Shown: positions 35,115-44,287, numbered from the stretch's first letter. The stretch: DNA of 64,000 bases from Staphylococcus simulans (GCF_002994445.1 NZ_MRZJ01000008.1:30766-94765); one strand, 5' to 3'. Notes: a model not told the origin generated them from the letters alone. A program made the numbers and translations.

Positions 35115-35777
35115 TTAATAATCAGAATCCGACTCTAATCCTTGAATGATTTGAACACCTGCACTCGCACCTACACGTGTAGCCCCTGCATCTAACATAG
35201 CTTTAAAGTCTTCTAGGTTTCTTACACCGCCGGATGCTTTCACTTCTAAATCATCTCCGACAACTTCTTTCATTAATTTCACATCTTCGACAGTTGCGCC
35301 GCCGCCCGCAAAACCAGTTGAAGTTTTAACAAAATCAGCACCTGCTGCTTTGCTTAATTCTGACGCTTTACGTTTTTCTTTTTCAGTTAACAATACTGTT
35401 TCAATAATGACTTTAACAGTATGACCGTCCGCTGCTTTGACAACAGCTTCAATATCTTTTTGTACTTCATCATAGCGGCCGTCTTTTAATGCGCCGATAT
35501 TAATCACCATATCCAATTCATCTGCGCCGTTTTTCACTGCGTCTTCAACTTCAAATGCTTTTACTTCTGAAGTATTTGCGCCTAATGGAAAACCGATAAC
35601 TGTACAAACTAAGACATCTGAATCCTTCAATGCTTCTGCCGCATGTTTAACGTATGTCGGGTTAATACAAACTGATTTGAATTTGTATTCTTTAGCCTCA
35701 TCAATCAACTTGTCAATTTGATCAACTGTCGTATCAGGTTTTAATAAAGTGTGGTCAATGTATTTTGCGTAATCCAT
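35115..35777 (-). CDS. deoC: Deoxyribose-phosphate aldolase
   Basis: Splits 2-deoxyribose 5-phosphate to glyceraldehyde 3-phosphate and acetaldehyde. The 220-residue TIM barrel has [21 protein letters not shown], the Schiff-base lysine in [10 protein letters not shown] to [14 protein letters not shown], and [11 protein letters not shown] 35777 (MDYAKYIDH) is chosen over an upstream in-frame TTG; GGAGG lies 11 bases ahead. It is divergent from deoD, so the pair splits deoxynucleoside breakdown on two strands. The pyrimidine-nucleoside phosphorylase gene (pdp) that I recall beside deoC in S. aureus is absent here. Confidence 0.96.
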   Translation of the reverse strand: MDYAKYIDHTLLKPDTTVDQIDKLIDEAKEYKFKSVCINPTYVKHAAEALKDSDVLVCTVIGFPLGANTSEVKAFEVEDAVKNGADELDMVINIGALKDGRYDEVQKDIEAVVKAADGHTVKVIIETVLLTEKEKRKASELSKAAGADFVKTSTGFAGGGATVEDVKLMKEVVGDDLEVKASGGVRNLEDFKAMLDAGATRVGASAGVQIIQGLESDSDY

Positions 35778-36029
35778 TATATATTCATCCTCCAATTATG
35801 TTGTTTAAGCTCAAATATAATATTATTGATTCATATGCCATTTTACCAAAATATTTTAACTGACTAAAATATTTGTTGCTTGCTCACTATTTCAATTTCA
35901 CTCTTTTTGGAAAATCATGCATCTTTTAACACTAAATAAGATGTACAAAACAAGGTTATCCTCGCATATTCAGGCTTTTTCGTGTTACATTTAACTTAAA
36001 TATCTAAATATTAAAGGAGCAGATAATTT

Positions 36030-36737
36030 ATGACTCAAGGTACACCTCATATTCAACCTAACGGTGCTAAAATCGCAAAGACAGTATTAATGCCAGGAGA
36101 TCCGCTTCGCGCTAAATACATTGCTGACAATTACTTAGAAGATGTCGTACAATTCAACGAAGTCCGTAATATGTTCGGTTACACTGGAACATATAAAGGC
36201 AAAGAAGTTTCAGTAATGGGTTCAGGTATGGGTATTCCAAGTATCGGTATTTATTCATACGAACTTTACAACACATTTGATGTAGACACAATCATCCGTA
36301 TCGGTTCTTGCGGTGCATTGCAAGAAGATGTTAATTTATACGACATCATTATCGCACAAGGTGCTTCAACAAACTCTAACTATGTAGATCAATACAACAT
36401 CCCAGGCCACTTTGCACCATTAGCTGACTTTGATTTAATGGTACAAGCTAAAAATGCGGCAGATAAGCTTGGAGCTACAACACATGTAGGCAACATCTTA
36501 TCTTCAGATACATTCTATAATGCAGATACTACTTTCAACCAACAATGGCAAAGAATGGGTATCTTAGGAATTGAAATGGAATCTGCGGGACTTTACTTAA
36601 ATGCTACTTACGCAGGTAAAAAAGCATTAGGTATCTTCACTGTCAGCGACCATATTTTACGCGACGAAGCAACAACACCAGAAGAACGTCAAAATTCATT
36701 CACACAAATGATGGAAGTCGCATTAGAAATCGCATAA
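36030..36737 (+). CDS. deoD: Purine-nucleoside phosphorylase (DeoD-type)
   Basis: Phosphorolysis of purine (deoxy)nucleosides in salvage. The 235 residues carry TVLMPGDPLRAKYIADNYLE, GSGMGIPSIGIYSYEL, IRIGSCGALQEDVNL, and GIEMESAGLYLNA with the ribose-binding Glu-Met-Glu. Start follows AAAGGAGC. Alone on the plus strand, followed by a terminator. Confidence 0.97.
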   Translation: MTQGTPHIQPNGAKIAKTVLMPGDPLRAKYIADNYLEDVVQFNEVRNMFGYTGTYKGKEVSVMGSGMGIPSIGIYSYELYNTFDVDTIIRIGSCGALQEDVNLYDIIIAQGASTNSNYVDQYNIPGHFAPLADFDLMVQAKNAADKLGATTHVGNILSSDTFYNADTTFNQQWQRMGILGIEMESAGLYLNATYAGKKALGIFTVSDHILRDEATTPEERQNSFTQMMEVALEIA

Positions 36738-36740
36738 TCC

Positions 36741-36775
36741 AATAAAAGGCGGAGCCGTTCAGCTTCGCCTTTTTA
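36741..36775 (+). terminator. deoD terminator
   Basis: AAAAGGCG pairs with CGCCTTTT (about 36744-36751 with 36766-36773), followed by TTATTTTG. Located just past the deoD stop; it may also serve the convergent M15 gene. Confidence 0.8.
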
Positions 36776-36787
36776 TTTTGCCTTTAA

Positions 36788-37474
36788 TTACTTGGTGCTT
36801 TGTTTGTCATACCCATAGTCTAAATATTCCTCTAAAGTCAACTGTTTATCATAGATAGCCTTAGCAGTTTTCTTACCTACATATCTGAAATGCCAAGGTT
36901 CGTATTGATAACCTGTCATCTGTTCTTTTCCTTTTGGATAACGCAAGATAAAGCCGTATTCATGCGCATGCTTTGCTAACCATTTGCCTTCTGGTGTTTT
37001 GCCGAATGCGTCTAAAAAGTCTGTACCTCCTGTTGAAGTTCCTACATCAAATGCTAAACCTGTTTGATGTTCTGAATGTCCTGGTCTTGCACTATATTGA
37101 TCTGCAGCTGTTTTGCCATCACGCTTCACATAATTATTATAAAGTCCTTCTTGTTCTTGATAGGAACGAAATCCGCTTCTGAACACAACATCCAAACCTT
37201 GTTTATTCGCATCTTTCATCATTCGATCAAGCTGCTGCCTTGCAGTTTTGTTTTCACCTGGGTGATAAGATTGCGGTAACCCTGCTTTTTTATTGGCTAG
37301 TATTATGCCGTCTACTGTCGTTATACCCTCTTTCTTTTGAATATCGTGTTTTGCTTTTGGTGTGCTTTGCTGATTGACGCTTTTCGATTTTTCTGCAGTC
37401 TTGTTGGTATCATTGTTGGCACATGCTGTTAAGAGTATACTCACTGAAACAAGACTGATTATAATTTTTCTCAC
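36788..37474 (-). CDS. D-alanyl-D-alanine carboxypeptidase family lipoprotein (M15B, VanY-like)
   Basis: A 228-residue secreted lipoprotein. The signal peptide MRKIIISLVSVSILLTAC has the lipobox LTAC with the modified Cys18; a low-complexity Lys/Gln linker follows (about 20-50). The peptidase domain has zinc-binding motifs SARPGHSEHQTGLAFDVG and EPWHFRYVG, normal for M15B DD- or LD-carboxypeptidases trimming peptidoglycan stem peptides. The start is GTG 37474 with AGAGGTG about 10 bases upstream. Convergent with deoD. Confidence 0.9.
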   Translation of the reverse strand: MRKIIISLVSVSILLTACANNDTNKTAEKSKSVNQQSTPKAKHDIQKKEGITTVDGIILANKKAGLPQSYHPGENKTARQQLDRMMKDANKQGLDVVFRSGFRSYQEQEGLYNNYVKRDGKTAADQYSARPGHSEHQTGLAFDVGTSTGGTDFLDAFGKTPEGKWLAKHAHEYGFILRYPKGKEQMTGYQYEPWHFRYVGKKTAKAIYDKQLTLEEYLDYGYDKQSTK

Positions 37475-37544
37475 AACTTGTTCACCTCTTATATCTATTC
37501 ATTTTCTATTATAAGGGAAAACACTTTGTGTTAAACCGCAAAAT

Positions 37545-37588
37545 AAAAACCAAGTTATGACAATTTTTTCAGCCATAACTTGGTTTTT
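37545..37588 (-). terminator. dps terminator
   Basis: A 15-bp perfect stem (37545-37559 with 37574-37588, core CCAAGTTATG). It lies 32 bases past the dps stop; the minus-strand 3' tail is TTTTTATTTT. Confidence 0.9.
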
Positions 37589-37620
37589 TATTAATCATTT
37601 CTTTCAAAGACAATCTTCTA

Positions 37621-38067
37621 TTATTTGCCTAAGAATGATTGGAACATCCAGTTGTGTTTATCAACTGAAGTTTGTAATGCGATTAACATATCTTGTGATA
37701 CATCATCTTCTGCATCTCCTGCAACACTGATTGATTTTTCAAGTTGTTCAGAGATATTTGTGAAGTCTTTTGAAATTGAAGCTACCATATCTTCAGCAGT
37801 TTTTTCAGTTTCAGCTTCGTCAACAATCGCTGCATCTAAGCTTTTTTTCATTGTCGCAACTGGGCTGCCGCCGATTGCTAGAATACGTTCAGCTAATTCA
37901 TCAATGTGTTCGCTTGCTTCATTATATAATTCTTCAAATTTAACGTGTAAAGAGAAGAAATGAGGACCTTTCACAAACCAATGGAAGTTGTGGATTTTAG
38001 TGTATAACACTGTCCAGTTTGCTACTTGTTCATTGAGTACATCTACTACATCTTGTTTGTTTGCCAT
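37621..38067 (-). CDS. dps: Dps/MrgA-type ferritin-like DNA-binding protein
   Basis: Dodecameric iron-storing, DNA-protecting protein induced by peroxide. The 148 residues have the Dps ferroxidase signature: LYTKIHNFHWFVKGPHFFSLHVKFEELYNEASEHIDELAERILAIGG, with the His and Asp/Glu ligands in place. A perfect PerR box overlaps the promoter (38119-38133), the expected control of MrgA in staphylococci. GGAG site upstream. Confidence 0.96.
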   Translation of the reverse strand: MANKQDVVDVLNEQVANWTVLYTKIHNFHWFVKGPHFFSLHVKFEELYNEASEHIDELAERILAIGGSPVATMKKSLDAAIVDEAETEKTAEDMVASISKDFTNISEQLEKSISVAGDAEDDVSQDMLIALQTSVDKHNWMFQSFLGK

Positions 38068-38118
38068 AAAAATAATCGCTCCTTTAGTTATCGTTCTCTC
38101 TTTGTAATAACTATTATA

Positions 38119-38133
38119 TTATAATCATTATAA
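38119..38133. promoter_or_regulatory. PerR box upstream of dps
   Basis: TTATAATCATTATAA is an exact 7-1-7 match to the PerR consensus, 52 bases upstream of the dps start and overlapping TATAAT-like -10 sequences. It supports peroxide and iron-dependent repression. Confidence 0.9.
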
Positions 38134-38274
38134 TCTGTAAAGCCGTTTAGACCTTAATTTAAAATAATTCTAATTTAGAACTCTGAGCTGTCATTTTACT
38201 GTCATATTTAGTTTTACCCTTTTCTGTACCTGTTATGCATATAAGTAATGAGTACTGAATTGCTTATGCTGTCA

Positions 38275-38318
38275 CTAAAAAAGAGAATGAAAATACCTAA
38301 ATATGCATTTCCATTCTC
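38275..38318 (-). terminator. Terminator after the DCC protein gene
   Basis: GAGAATGAAAAT (38283-38294) pairs imperfectly with ATTTCCATTCTC (about 38307-38318); a T-run follows on the minus strand. Confidence 0.75.
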
Positions 38319-38361
38319 AATTAAACTTTTTATCGTTTTAATACAGAACCGAATTTTAATT

Positions 38362-38775
38362 TCAGCCGTATTCTTTTTTAATCTTGTCAGGCAAATCTAT
38401 AAAGAATGAACGCTCATAGTCGCTAGGCTTCTGCCACGTTGCATGCCACATTTTATCTCTGTTATTTGCAAATAAGTTATAACCTAGATTACGCAACGGT
38501 TTTGGAACCAATGTCAGTGCCAGACCGAGCCATTTTTCTTCTGTGAGCGACATTAATAATTTCGCAATTGCTGTCGATTTAAAGTAAAGCCGATCGCCTT
38601 CTTGCAGCACGACAGTATTTAATTCTAAGACCCCTGGATGCTGACGTTGCAATGCTTCTCCGGAAGGTCCTTTTAATGTCGCAAATTCATAACTTTTCGA
38701 TAAGCCGTGTCGAATCAGCCATATCGCATAGTTGTAGCAATAAACACAATTGCCGTCATAATAAATTATCGGCAT
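38362..38775 (-). CDS. Thiol-disulfide oxidoreductase, DCC family (DUF393)
   Basis: A 137-residue protein whose start MPIIYYDGNCVYCYNYAIWLIRH has the DGNCxxC redox motif (CVYC) of DUF393/DCC proteins. It also has the conserved ALKGPSGEALQ-type segment and the terminal region NRDKMWHATWQKP. Electron donor or partner is unknown. RBS GGAG ten bases upstream. Placed between dps and the EVE-domain gene, each with its own terminator. Confidence 0.88.
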   Translation of the reverse strand: MPIIYYDGNCVYCYNYAIWLIRHGLSKSYEFATLKGPSGEALQRQHPGVLELNTVVLQEGDRLYFKSTAIAKLLMSLTEEKWLGLALTLVPKPLRNLGYNLFANNRDKMWHATWQKPSDYERSFFIDLPDKIKKEYG

Positions 38776-38893
38776 GTCATCAACGCTCCTTTCTTATTAT
38801 TTTTCTCTATTTGCTTGTAATTATAGTTTACCCGTTGTGCTGAAGATTTAAAGGATACATGCTTAATAATGAGGTTAATCTGTTTAATTCCAT

Positions 38894-38931
38894 AAAAAAG
38901 ACCTTAGGTTCACATAATTTACCTAAGGTCT
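38894..38931 (-). terminator. Terminator after the EVE-domain gene
   Basis: An 11-bp perfect stem AGACCTTAGGT (38899-38909) with 38921-38931, followed by a run of Ts on the minus strand. Confidence 0.9.
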
Positions 38932-38952
38932 GAAATGATTAAATGTTCACGC

Positions 38953-40329
38953 TTAATCGTGATTGACTTTTACGATACGCGCATATTTTAAGAACTGTTC
39001 TGAGTATTTTTGTTTAATGGTTTCTAAGTCATCATAAGTGACACCGATAATATGCCAGTTAGGATTGAAATGATAGAAAGAATCTTTATTTTTAGACCAT
39101 TTGACCATTGAGCCGTCTCTATTATAACGCGGTAGTGTCACTTCATAGCCTTCCAATACATTTATAAATGCTTGGAAAATATCCGGATCGATACGGTTAA
39201 AGTTATCAATGACTAAATAACTGCGATCAGTTCTCGGCATTAATTCCGTAATAAAACCTTCTCTGTAATACAATGCGCCCGCTTCGTTCGGTAAATACTT
39301 GCCGTAAAGCATATCTTCAGTGAAATCAGGATGCCCTGTTGTAATCACTGGTTTCGCATTGGTCTTTTGAAGCAGATTTTCAGCGGCTTTCAAACCTTCT
39401 GCACGATCTTTATCTTGAATCACAAGCAGAATAAATGGTTTGATTTCTTCATCCAGATGATTCACCACATTATCTTTGCGGATGGCTTCAAATTGCGGTT
39501 TCATGCCGTCATTCTTACTCATTTCAATAATCGCATCAAATTGTGCCTGCGACATACTTGCAATGGCTTGTTTTGCATTTTCTTGCAAGTAATATAAGTT
39601 TTTAAGTCTCGGATGTTTATTTAATGTTGTTAAATTCACCGGATTGATGTCTTCATCATAACGAACTTCGATGGCAGTACTGTTTGTACGACCAGGAATC
39701 GGAGGCAATTCGCGAATATACTGCGTCACTTCGCCTAAACCGATGACTGAATGATCCGCGTTGCGGTTGTAAAAGACAATTTTGTCTCCGATTTCAAGCT
39801 GCGTATAATAGTGATAACCATTACGCTTAATACCGTTATAAGTATGTGTAAAGATGGTATATGTTTCTTCAGGTTCAAAGTCCAGCGTTTCTGCCAAGAA
39901 GAAATATCTTGGGACTTTCGTTGTGCCTTTGCCTAATTGTTCGATTAAATCAAATTCTTCTTTTGTAATTTGATTGAACAATGTTTCTTTCATATTGTTA
40001 ATACGAAACTCTAATTGTTCGCTGCGTTTTAAATAATCTGCAGTCAACGGCTTCAATGCTTCAGTTAATCTGAATTGTACACGGATCTTATGTTGCGCAC
40101 CTGTTTGTACACTAATGATTTCACCGCTGCCGAGCAATCCTGCATCCGTTTGTACTTGATAAAAGATGACCTTATCCCCGGCTTTCGCTTTTTTAAACGC
40201 ACGAAAACCTTGCGTAGGATTGAATTGTGCCCCTGATTCAAACAAAGTCGTTTGTCCGACTAAGGGTTCATTATGATTCCATCGATTAAAACCGCAGTTC
40301 AACCAGAAATAGTTTGTTTCTTCAGTCAT
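38953..40329 (-). CDS. EVE-EVE-AAA+ (McrB/MoxR-like, degenerate) protein
   Basis: A 458-residue protein in three parts. Residues 5-130 and 150-275 are EVE/PUA-like modules, each with a GDKVIFY or GDKIVFY strand followed by a G-x-GE turn (GSGEI, GLGEV). Residues 295-440 resemble the AAA+ core of McrB/MoxR (HPDFTEDMLYG; YLVIDNFNRIDPDIFQAFINVLE; NPNWHIIGVTYDD). The P-loop position reads IQDKDRAEG rather than GxxxxGKS/T, and the Walker B DEINR is DNFNR. So ATP hydrolysis is unlikely. EVE domains bind modified bases or nucleic acid; a sensing or scaffold role is inferred. RBS AAGGAGC precedes ATG 40329. Confidence 0.8.
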   Translation of the reverse strand: MTEETNYFWLNCGFNRWNHNEPLVGQTTLFESGAQFNPTQGFRAFKKAKAGDKVIFYQVQTDAGLLGSGEIISVQTGAQHKIRVQFRLTEALKPLTADYLKRSEQLEFRINNMKETLFNQITKEEFDLIEQLGKGTTKVPRYFFLAETLDFEPEETYTIFTHTYNGIKRNGYHYYTQLEIGDKIVFYNRNADHSVIGLGEVTQYIRELPPIPGRTNSTAIEVRYDEDINPVNLTTLNKHPRLKNLYYLQENAKQAIASMSQAQFDAIIEMSKNDGMKPQFEAIRKDNVVNHLDEEIKPFILLVIQDKDRAEGLKAAENLLQKTNAKPVITTGHPDFTEDMLYGKYLPNEAGALYYREGFITELMPRTDRSYLVIDNFNRIDPDIFQAFINVLEGYEVTLPRYNRDGSMVKWSKNKDSFYHFNPNWHIIGVTYDDLETIKQKYSEQFLKYARIVKVNHD

Positions 40330-40469
40330 TATGATACTGCTCCTTCTTCATTTATAAATTGATTTAAGTGCAATATACCCTTATCGCAGCTGTCCGCTTC
40401 AACCCTATATTGCAAATCTTGTTCTAAACATTTATATCAAATGCATCGCTTTGATACAAGTCAGACTTA

Positions 40470-40700
40470 TTATTTCGGCATGAATATGATTGCCATCAGC
40501 GGCATAAAATTAATTAAAAAGCCCCCGAATTTCAACATGTTGCTGGTTTGTTTATCTGGTATCGTTACACATACACATAAAATACCTAAAATCGAAAAGC
40601 CGGCAGGGATCAATAGATTAGGATACTGCGGAAAGTTCATAAATACGCCTGCACCTGATAAAATACCGCATATCAATGTAATATATAAAAATTTTCGCAT
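40470..40700 (-). CDS. Small membrane protein of unknown function
   Basis: A 76-residue hydrophobic protein starting MRKFLYITLICGILSGAGVF with three likely membrane segments (about 4-22, 29-48, 56-74) and a PDKQTSN loop. It has a good GAGGTG ribosome-binding site and lies 22 bases after the manA stop, so it is probably the second gene of a manA transcript. I do not recognise a family. The plus strand also carries a longer open frame here, judged spurious. Confidence 0.7.
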   Translation of the reverse strand: MRKFLYITLICGILSGAGVFMNFPQYPNLLIPAGFSILGILCVCVTIPDKQTSNMLKFGGFLINFMPLMAIIFMPK

Positions 40701-40721
40701 GCGATTTACACCTCTGTTTCT

Positions 40722-41660
40722 TTATACATACGTAATCATCACAGTTAAGTCGCCTTTAAAAATATTATCCAAGTCTTCAGACGTTAAAATAAAGCTGCTG
40801 CCGGGTTGAATTGAAAATACATCGCCATCCGTAATCAATTCTCCTTCACCGTAAAGCACGGTCACTAAGCAGAATTCTCTCGGTTTCATATAACTCAGCG
40901 TACCTGTAATTTCCCATTTTACAACCGTAAAGGCATCATTATTAATATATGATGTTCGTTTATGGTTATCGATAATCTCAGTTTCCGGAATCACATTCGG
41001 GCTGACAGTACGTACTTCTACAACATCTTTAGCTTTTTCGATATGCATCTCGCGTGAATGGCCTGCTTCATCTCTGCGATTATAATCATAGATACGATAC
41101 GTAACATCAGAAGATTGTGTGACTTCATACACCACAATCCCTTTGCCTATCGCATGTACAATACCATTCGGCACAAAGAAGAAGTCGCCTGCACTGACAG
41201 GAATATGTTTGAATAGGTTATGATGTTCTTCGTTATCTAAAGCACGGATAAAATCTTCTTTAGAATCTGTATTCAAGCCGTAAATAATCTCAGCACCTTC
41301 TTCTGCTTCGATAATATACCAGCATTCTTTCTTGCCGAAATCTCCATCTTCATGTTCATAAGCATAAGCTGTATCAGGATGAACTTGTACAGATAATGCT
41401 TCTTGTGCATCAATCATTTTAACCATTAATGGGAATTCAGAACTCGGGAAATCTCCAAATAATTCTTTATGTTCACGCCAAACCTCACTTAATGTTCGAC
41501 CTTCAAATGGCCCGTCAGTAATGACACTGTCACCATTTTGATGTGCAGAAACAGCCCATATTTCACCCACATTTGCATGAGGCAATTGATAACCATATTG
41601 TGTTAAGTGATTACTGCCCCAGATTCTTTCTTTAAAAATCGGGTCTAAAAACAATGGCAT
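40722..41660 (-). CDS. manA: Mannose-6-phosphate isomerase, class I
   Basis: Interconverts mannose 6-phosphate and fructose 6-phosphate. The 312-residue cupin enzyme has the zinc site segments EALSVQVHPDTAYAYEHEDG and NGIVHAIGKGIVVYEVTQSSDVTYRIYDYNR. ATG 41660 (MPLFLDPIFKERIWG) is preferred, with GGAGGTG 11 bases upstream, over an in-frame ATG six codons earlier that would overlap that site. A small membrane protein gene follows closely. Confidence 0.93.
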   Translation of the reverse strand: MPLFLDPIFKERIWGSNHLTQYGYQLPHANVGEIWAVSAHQNGDSVITDGPFEGRTLSEVWREHKELFGDFPSSEFPLMVKMIDAQEALSVQVHPDTAYAYEHEDGDFGKKECWYIIEAEEGAEIIYGLNTDSKEDFIRALDNEEHHNLFKHIPVSAGDFFFVPNGIVHAIGKGIVVYEVTQSSDVTYRIYDYNRRDEAGHSREMHIEKAKDVVEVRTVSPNVIPETEIIDNHKRTSYINNDAFTVVKWEITGTLSYMKPREFCLVTVLYGEGELITDGDVFSIQPGSSFILTSEDLDNIFKGDLTVMITYV

Positions 41661-41923
41661 AAATCCGTGCACCTCCATTATTATTTCATTCTATGCTTGA
41701 TTATGTATCGGTTGTTTATTCGACCATTCTTATGGAATTCATCATGATAGCGTTATCTAAGATATTATAACAATATTTTCTTCAAGGTGGTAGTATACTT
41801 AAAATATTTACAAAAGTTAAAAAGCAAAGGATGTCATATTCCATGTATTTCTTCTATTATTCTCATACTTATCTTTAATACAAATGTCACCTAAATTATT
41901 TTACAAATTATTTCAAATATTAC
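41661..41923. other. Intergenic region upstream of manA
   Basis: A+T-rich stretch without a convincing gene. A minus-strand TATAAT at 41769-41764 may be the manA -10 box, but no good -35 is visible. Confidence 0.5.
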
Positions 41924-42088
41924 TTGTATTGGTTAGGCTTCACCCCTTATAATAGAAGTATGTTAATAATAGCTTAACATTAGCTACATAAGGTAATAAA
42001 TATGATTAATGTCGAAAGAGTTGCTGATGCGGCTCCATTTCATAAAAATTTGCATAAGACCTAGGCCCTGGAAAAGCCTAGGTCTTTT
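41924..42088 (+). ncRNA. Candidate small transcript between manA and lutC
   Basis: Plus-strand promoter: -35 TTGTAT (41924-41929), 18-base spacer, perfect -10 TATAAT (41948-41953). The transcript would start near 41960 and end at a strong terminator (11-bp stem 42056-42066 with 42076-42086, then TTTT), giving about 130 bases. Inside is an open frame ATG 42002 to TAG 42064, 20 codons (MINVERVADAAPFHKNLHKT), weakly preceded by AAGG. Whether it is an sRNA or encodes a peptide cannot be decided. Both neighbours are on the other strand. Confidence 0.55.
42056..42088 (+). terminator. Terminator of the small plus-strand transcript
   Basis: AAGACCTAGGC (42056-42066) pairs perfectly with 42076-42086, then TTTT. 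The minus strand lacks a T-run after the stem, so the terminator is directional. Confidence 0.85.
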
Positions 42089-42094
42089 AAATGC

Positions 42095-42142
42095 GAAAAA
42101 GAACCGGACGAAAAACATCATGTGTTTTCGTTCGGTTCTTTA
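42095..42142 (-). terminator. lutABC operon terminator
   Basis: A long stem pairs 42098-42117 with about 42123-42141 (core AAAGAACCG), with one G-T pair and one extra base. The minus-strand tail is TTTTTCG. It starts 16 bases past the lutC stop. Confidence 0.85.
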
Positions 42143-42157
42143 TGCTTTGAATCAAAA

Positions 42158-42850
42158 TTAAATATCATCTACAACGATATAAGCTGCTTTTACCGGACCG
42201 TGTACCCCTACTACTAAGTTCATTTCGATATCTGCAGAGTTAGATGGACCTGTAATGAAGTTGACACAAGATGGGAAGCGTACATCTTCTTGGTTTTTAT
42301 CATATAAGCCATCTGCTGCTTGTGTAAATCTTGGCACGATTGTTGATTTTGGAATAATAGCGATATATGTTTCAGGCATCAAGCTGACTGCACGTCCGCG
42401 TCCTTTACCTGAGAATAAAACAATTGTACCGCTCTCGCTTAGACAGTAATCACTGAATGTGATACCGACTTGTGCAGATTGTGCTGCACGTTTGCTTTGT
42501 TCAGGTTGTGCTTCATCCCAAACAGTTGTATCGAATTCGCTTAAGTCCACTTGATATTCAGTAAAACGCGGATCATCAAATCTGACAACAGGGTTGCCGC
42601 CGAATTGTTTGATAGTGGCTCTTAAAATCTCATTTAAGTTAGCTTTTGTTGTTTTTTTGAATACAGTATGGATGCGTTCGCATTCATGTTCTAAATGATC
42701 CACGAGTTCATCGGGTGTTAAGTCAGCCAAAGTTTTATATTGCGGTTGTACTGACCATTCAGGTTTAACTACGTTTGCTGGTGTTTTGCGTTCTAAAGCA
42801 TTTTGAATGTTTGCTAAGAACTTTTCTCTGTTAGAAATTAGTCCAGTCAT
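42158..42850 (-). CDS. lutC: Lactate utilization protein LutC (LUD domain)
   Basis: Third subunit of the LutABC L-lactate oxidation complex. The 230-residue LUD-fold protein has the conserved [38 protein letters not shown] and the terminal [23 protein letters not shown]. Its ATG overlaps the lutB stop by four bases (ATGA), so lutB and lutC are coupled. RBS AAGGGG. Confidence 0.93.
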   Translation of the reverse strand: MTGLISNREKFLANIQNALERKTPANVVKPEWSVQPQYKTLADLTPDELVDHLEHECERIHTVFKKTTKANLNEILRATIKQFGGNPVVRFDDPRFTEYQVDLSEFDTTVWDEAQPEQSKRAAQSAQVGITFSDYCLSESGTIVLFSGKGRGRAVSLMPETYIAIIPKSTIVPRFTQAADGLYDKNQEDVRFPSCVNFITGPSNSADIEMNLVVGVHGPVKAAYIVVDDI

Positions 42851-44286
42851 TTGTTTTCCCCTTCTTTCTCTTTCAAGTGTGCTTTCATCCAGTGGCTGAA
42901 ACGTTCTTTTTCAGGTGTTGGGAAATCTCTGGATTGTGTCCAGGCATGTAATGGTTTCGGACCTTTTTCTACCCAGCCGTCTTTATTAGCATACGGTTTA
43001 AGTGCAGGTCCTGCCATTTTAATACTGTACTGGAAGAGATGCGGTTTAGTCGTACCGATACCGAACCCTTTCATGACTAAGCGTTCGCCTAAAGCAGATT
43101 TTTTAAGTTCTTCTGCTTCGACTTGGCGGTGTTTAAGTAAGAGTTCGTGAAGCGGAATTTTAACCGGACATGCTTCTGAACATGCTGCACATAATGATGA
43201 TGCATATGGTAATTGTCCATATTCTTCATAGCCGCCAAGCAATGGTGATAAGACTGCACCGACTGGTCCTGGATAAATAGAACCGTAGCTGTGGCCGCCT
43301 GAATGTCTGTAAACCGGACAAACGTTCATACAAGCACCGCAACGAATACATTGCAAGATTTCTTGGAATTGTGTACCTAAAATAGAAGAACGACCGTTAT
43401 CAACAATAACTAAATGGAATTCTTCCGGACCATCAATTTCGCCTTCTCCTCTTGGACCTGTAAGTGTAGTCACATAACTTGGTAATTTTTGTCCTACTGC
43501 ACTTCGTGAAAGCATACCGACTAATACTTCCATTTCTTTGAATGAAGGTACAATACGTTCCATACCCATCACTGTAATTTGTGTTTTAGGTACAGTAGTT
43601 GTCATACGTGCGTTCCCTTCATTAGTAACAAGGCAGAAGCTGCCGCTGTCTGCTACAGCAAAGTTGCATCCTGTTACCCCTACTTCAGCTGCCAAGAATT
43701 TTTCACGCATGATTTTACGTACAAATCTCGCCATTTCTGTCGGATCATCGCTGCCTTGGTAGCCTTCTTTAGCATTTAATACACGTTGGATTTGACCGCG
43801 GTTTTTATGCAACGCTGGTGCTACGATATGTGAAGGCGGATCTTCGTGGTCGATTTGAAGTAAGAATTCGCCTAAGTCGCTTTCTACAACTTCAGCACCG
43901 ATATCTTGTAGTGCATGGTTCATTTCGATTTCTTCAGTTACCATTGATTTAGATTTGATGACTTTTTTCGCATTTTTCTTTTTCACAACATCTGCAATAT
44001 AGGCAGAAGCTTCTTCTTTTGTTTCTGCAAAGTAGACATGGCCGCCTAATTTCGCTACATTTTCAGAAAGCTGATTTAAATAATAATCCAAGTTTTCTAA
44101 TGTATGTTGACGGATTTCAGCTGATAATTGGCGCCATTCTTCCCAATTTCCGAGTTCTTCTTGTGCTTTTAGTTTTTTTACACGCAAACCATCTTGTGCT
44201 GAACTTACAGCACCGCGCATAAATTTATTCTGCTTTTCAATTTTAAAAGCATCTTTAAAGGATTTATCTCCGATACGCATACCCAT
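42847..44286 (-). CDS. lutB: Lactate utilization iron-sulfur protein LutB
   Basis: A 479-residue LUD-plus-ferredoxin protein. The N-terminal LUD part has [26 protein letters not shown] and [18 protein letters not shown]. The C-terminal part carries two [4Fe-4S] clusters: [36 protein letters not shown] and [21 protein letters not shown] 44286 comes one base after the lutA stop, with AGGGGCGG inside lutA as ribosome-binding site; a seven-codon upstream extension is disfavoured. Electrons from lactate probably pass to the respiratory chain. Confidence 0.95.
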   Translation of the reverse strand: MGMRIGDKSFKDAFKIEKQNKFMRGAVSSAQDGLRVKKLKAQEELGNWEEWRQLSAEIRQHTLENLDYYLNQLSENVAKLGGHVYFAETKEEASAYIADVVKKKNAKKVIKSKSMVTEEIEMNHALQDIGAEVVESDLGEFLLQIDHEDPPSHIVAPALHKNRGQIQRVLNAKEGYQGSDDPTEMARFVRKIMREKFLAAEVGVTGCNFAVADSGSFCLVTNEGNARMTTTVPKTQITVMGMERIVPSFKEMEVLVGMLSRSAVGQKLPSYVTTLTGPRGEGEIDGPEEFHLVIVDNGRSSILGTQFQEILQCIRCGACMNVCPVYRHSGGHSYGSIYPGPVGAVLSPLLGGYEEYGQLPYASSLCAACSEACPVKIPLHELLLKHRQVEAEELKKSALGERLVMKGFGIGTTKPHLFQYSIKMAGPALKPYANKDGWVEKGPKPLHAWTQSRDFPTPEKERFSHWMKAHLKEKEGENK

Positions 44287-44287
44287 C

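Noticed and set aside
38953..40329. EVE-AAA gene as part of a complete McrBC-type restriction system
   Set aside because: No nuclease (McrC-like) gene lies next to it, the neighbours are housekeeping genes, and its AAA motifs are degenerate.
40441..40809. A 122-codon plus-strand frame opposite the small membrane protein and manA
   Set aside because: No ribosome-binding site, it overlaps two minus-strand genes with good sites, and its composition looks like a reverse-strand shadow.
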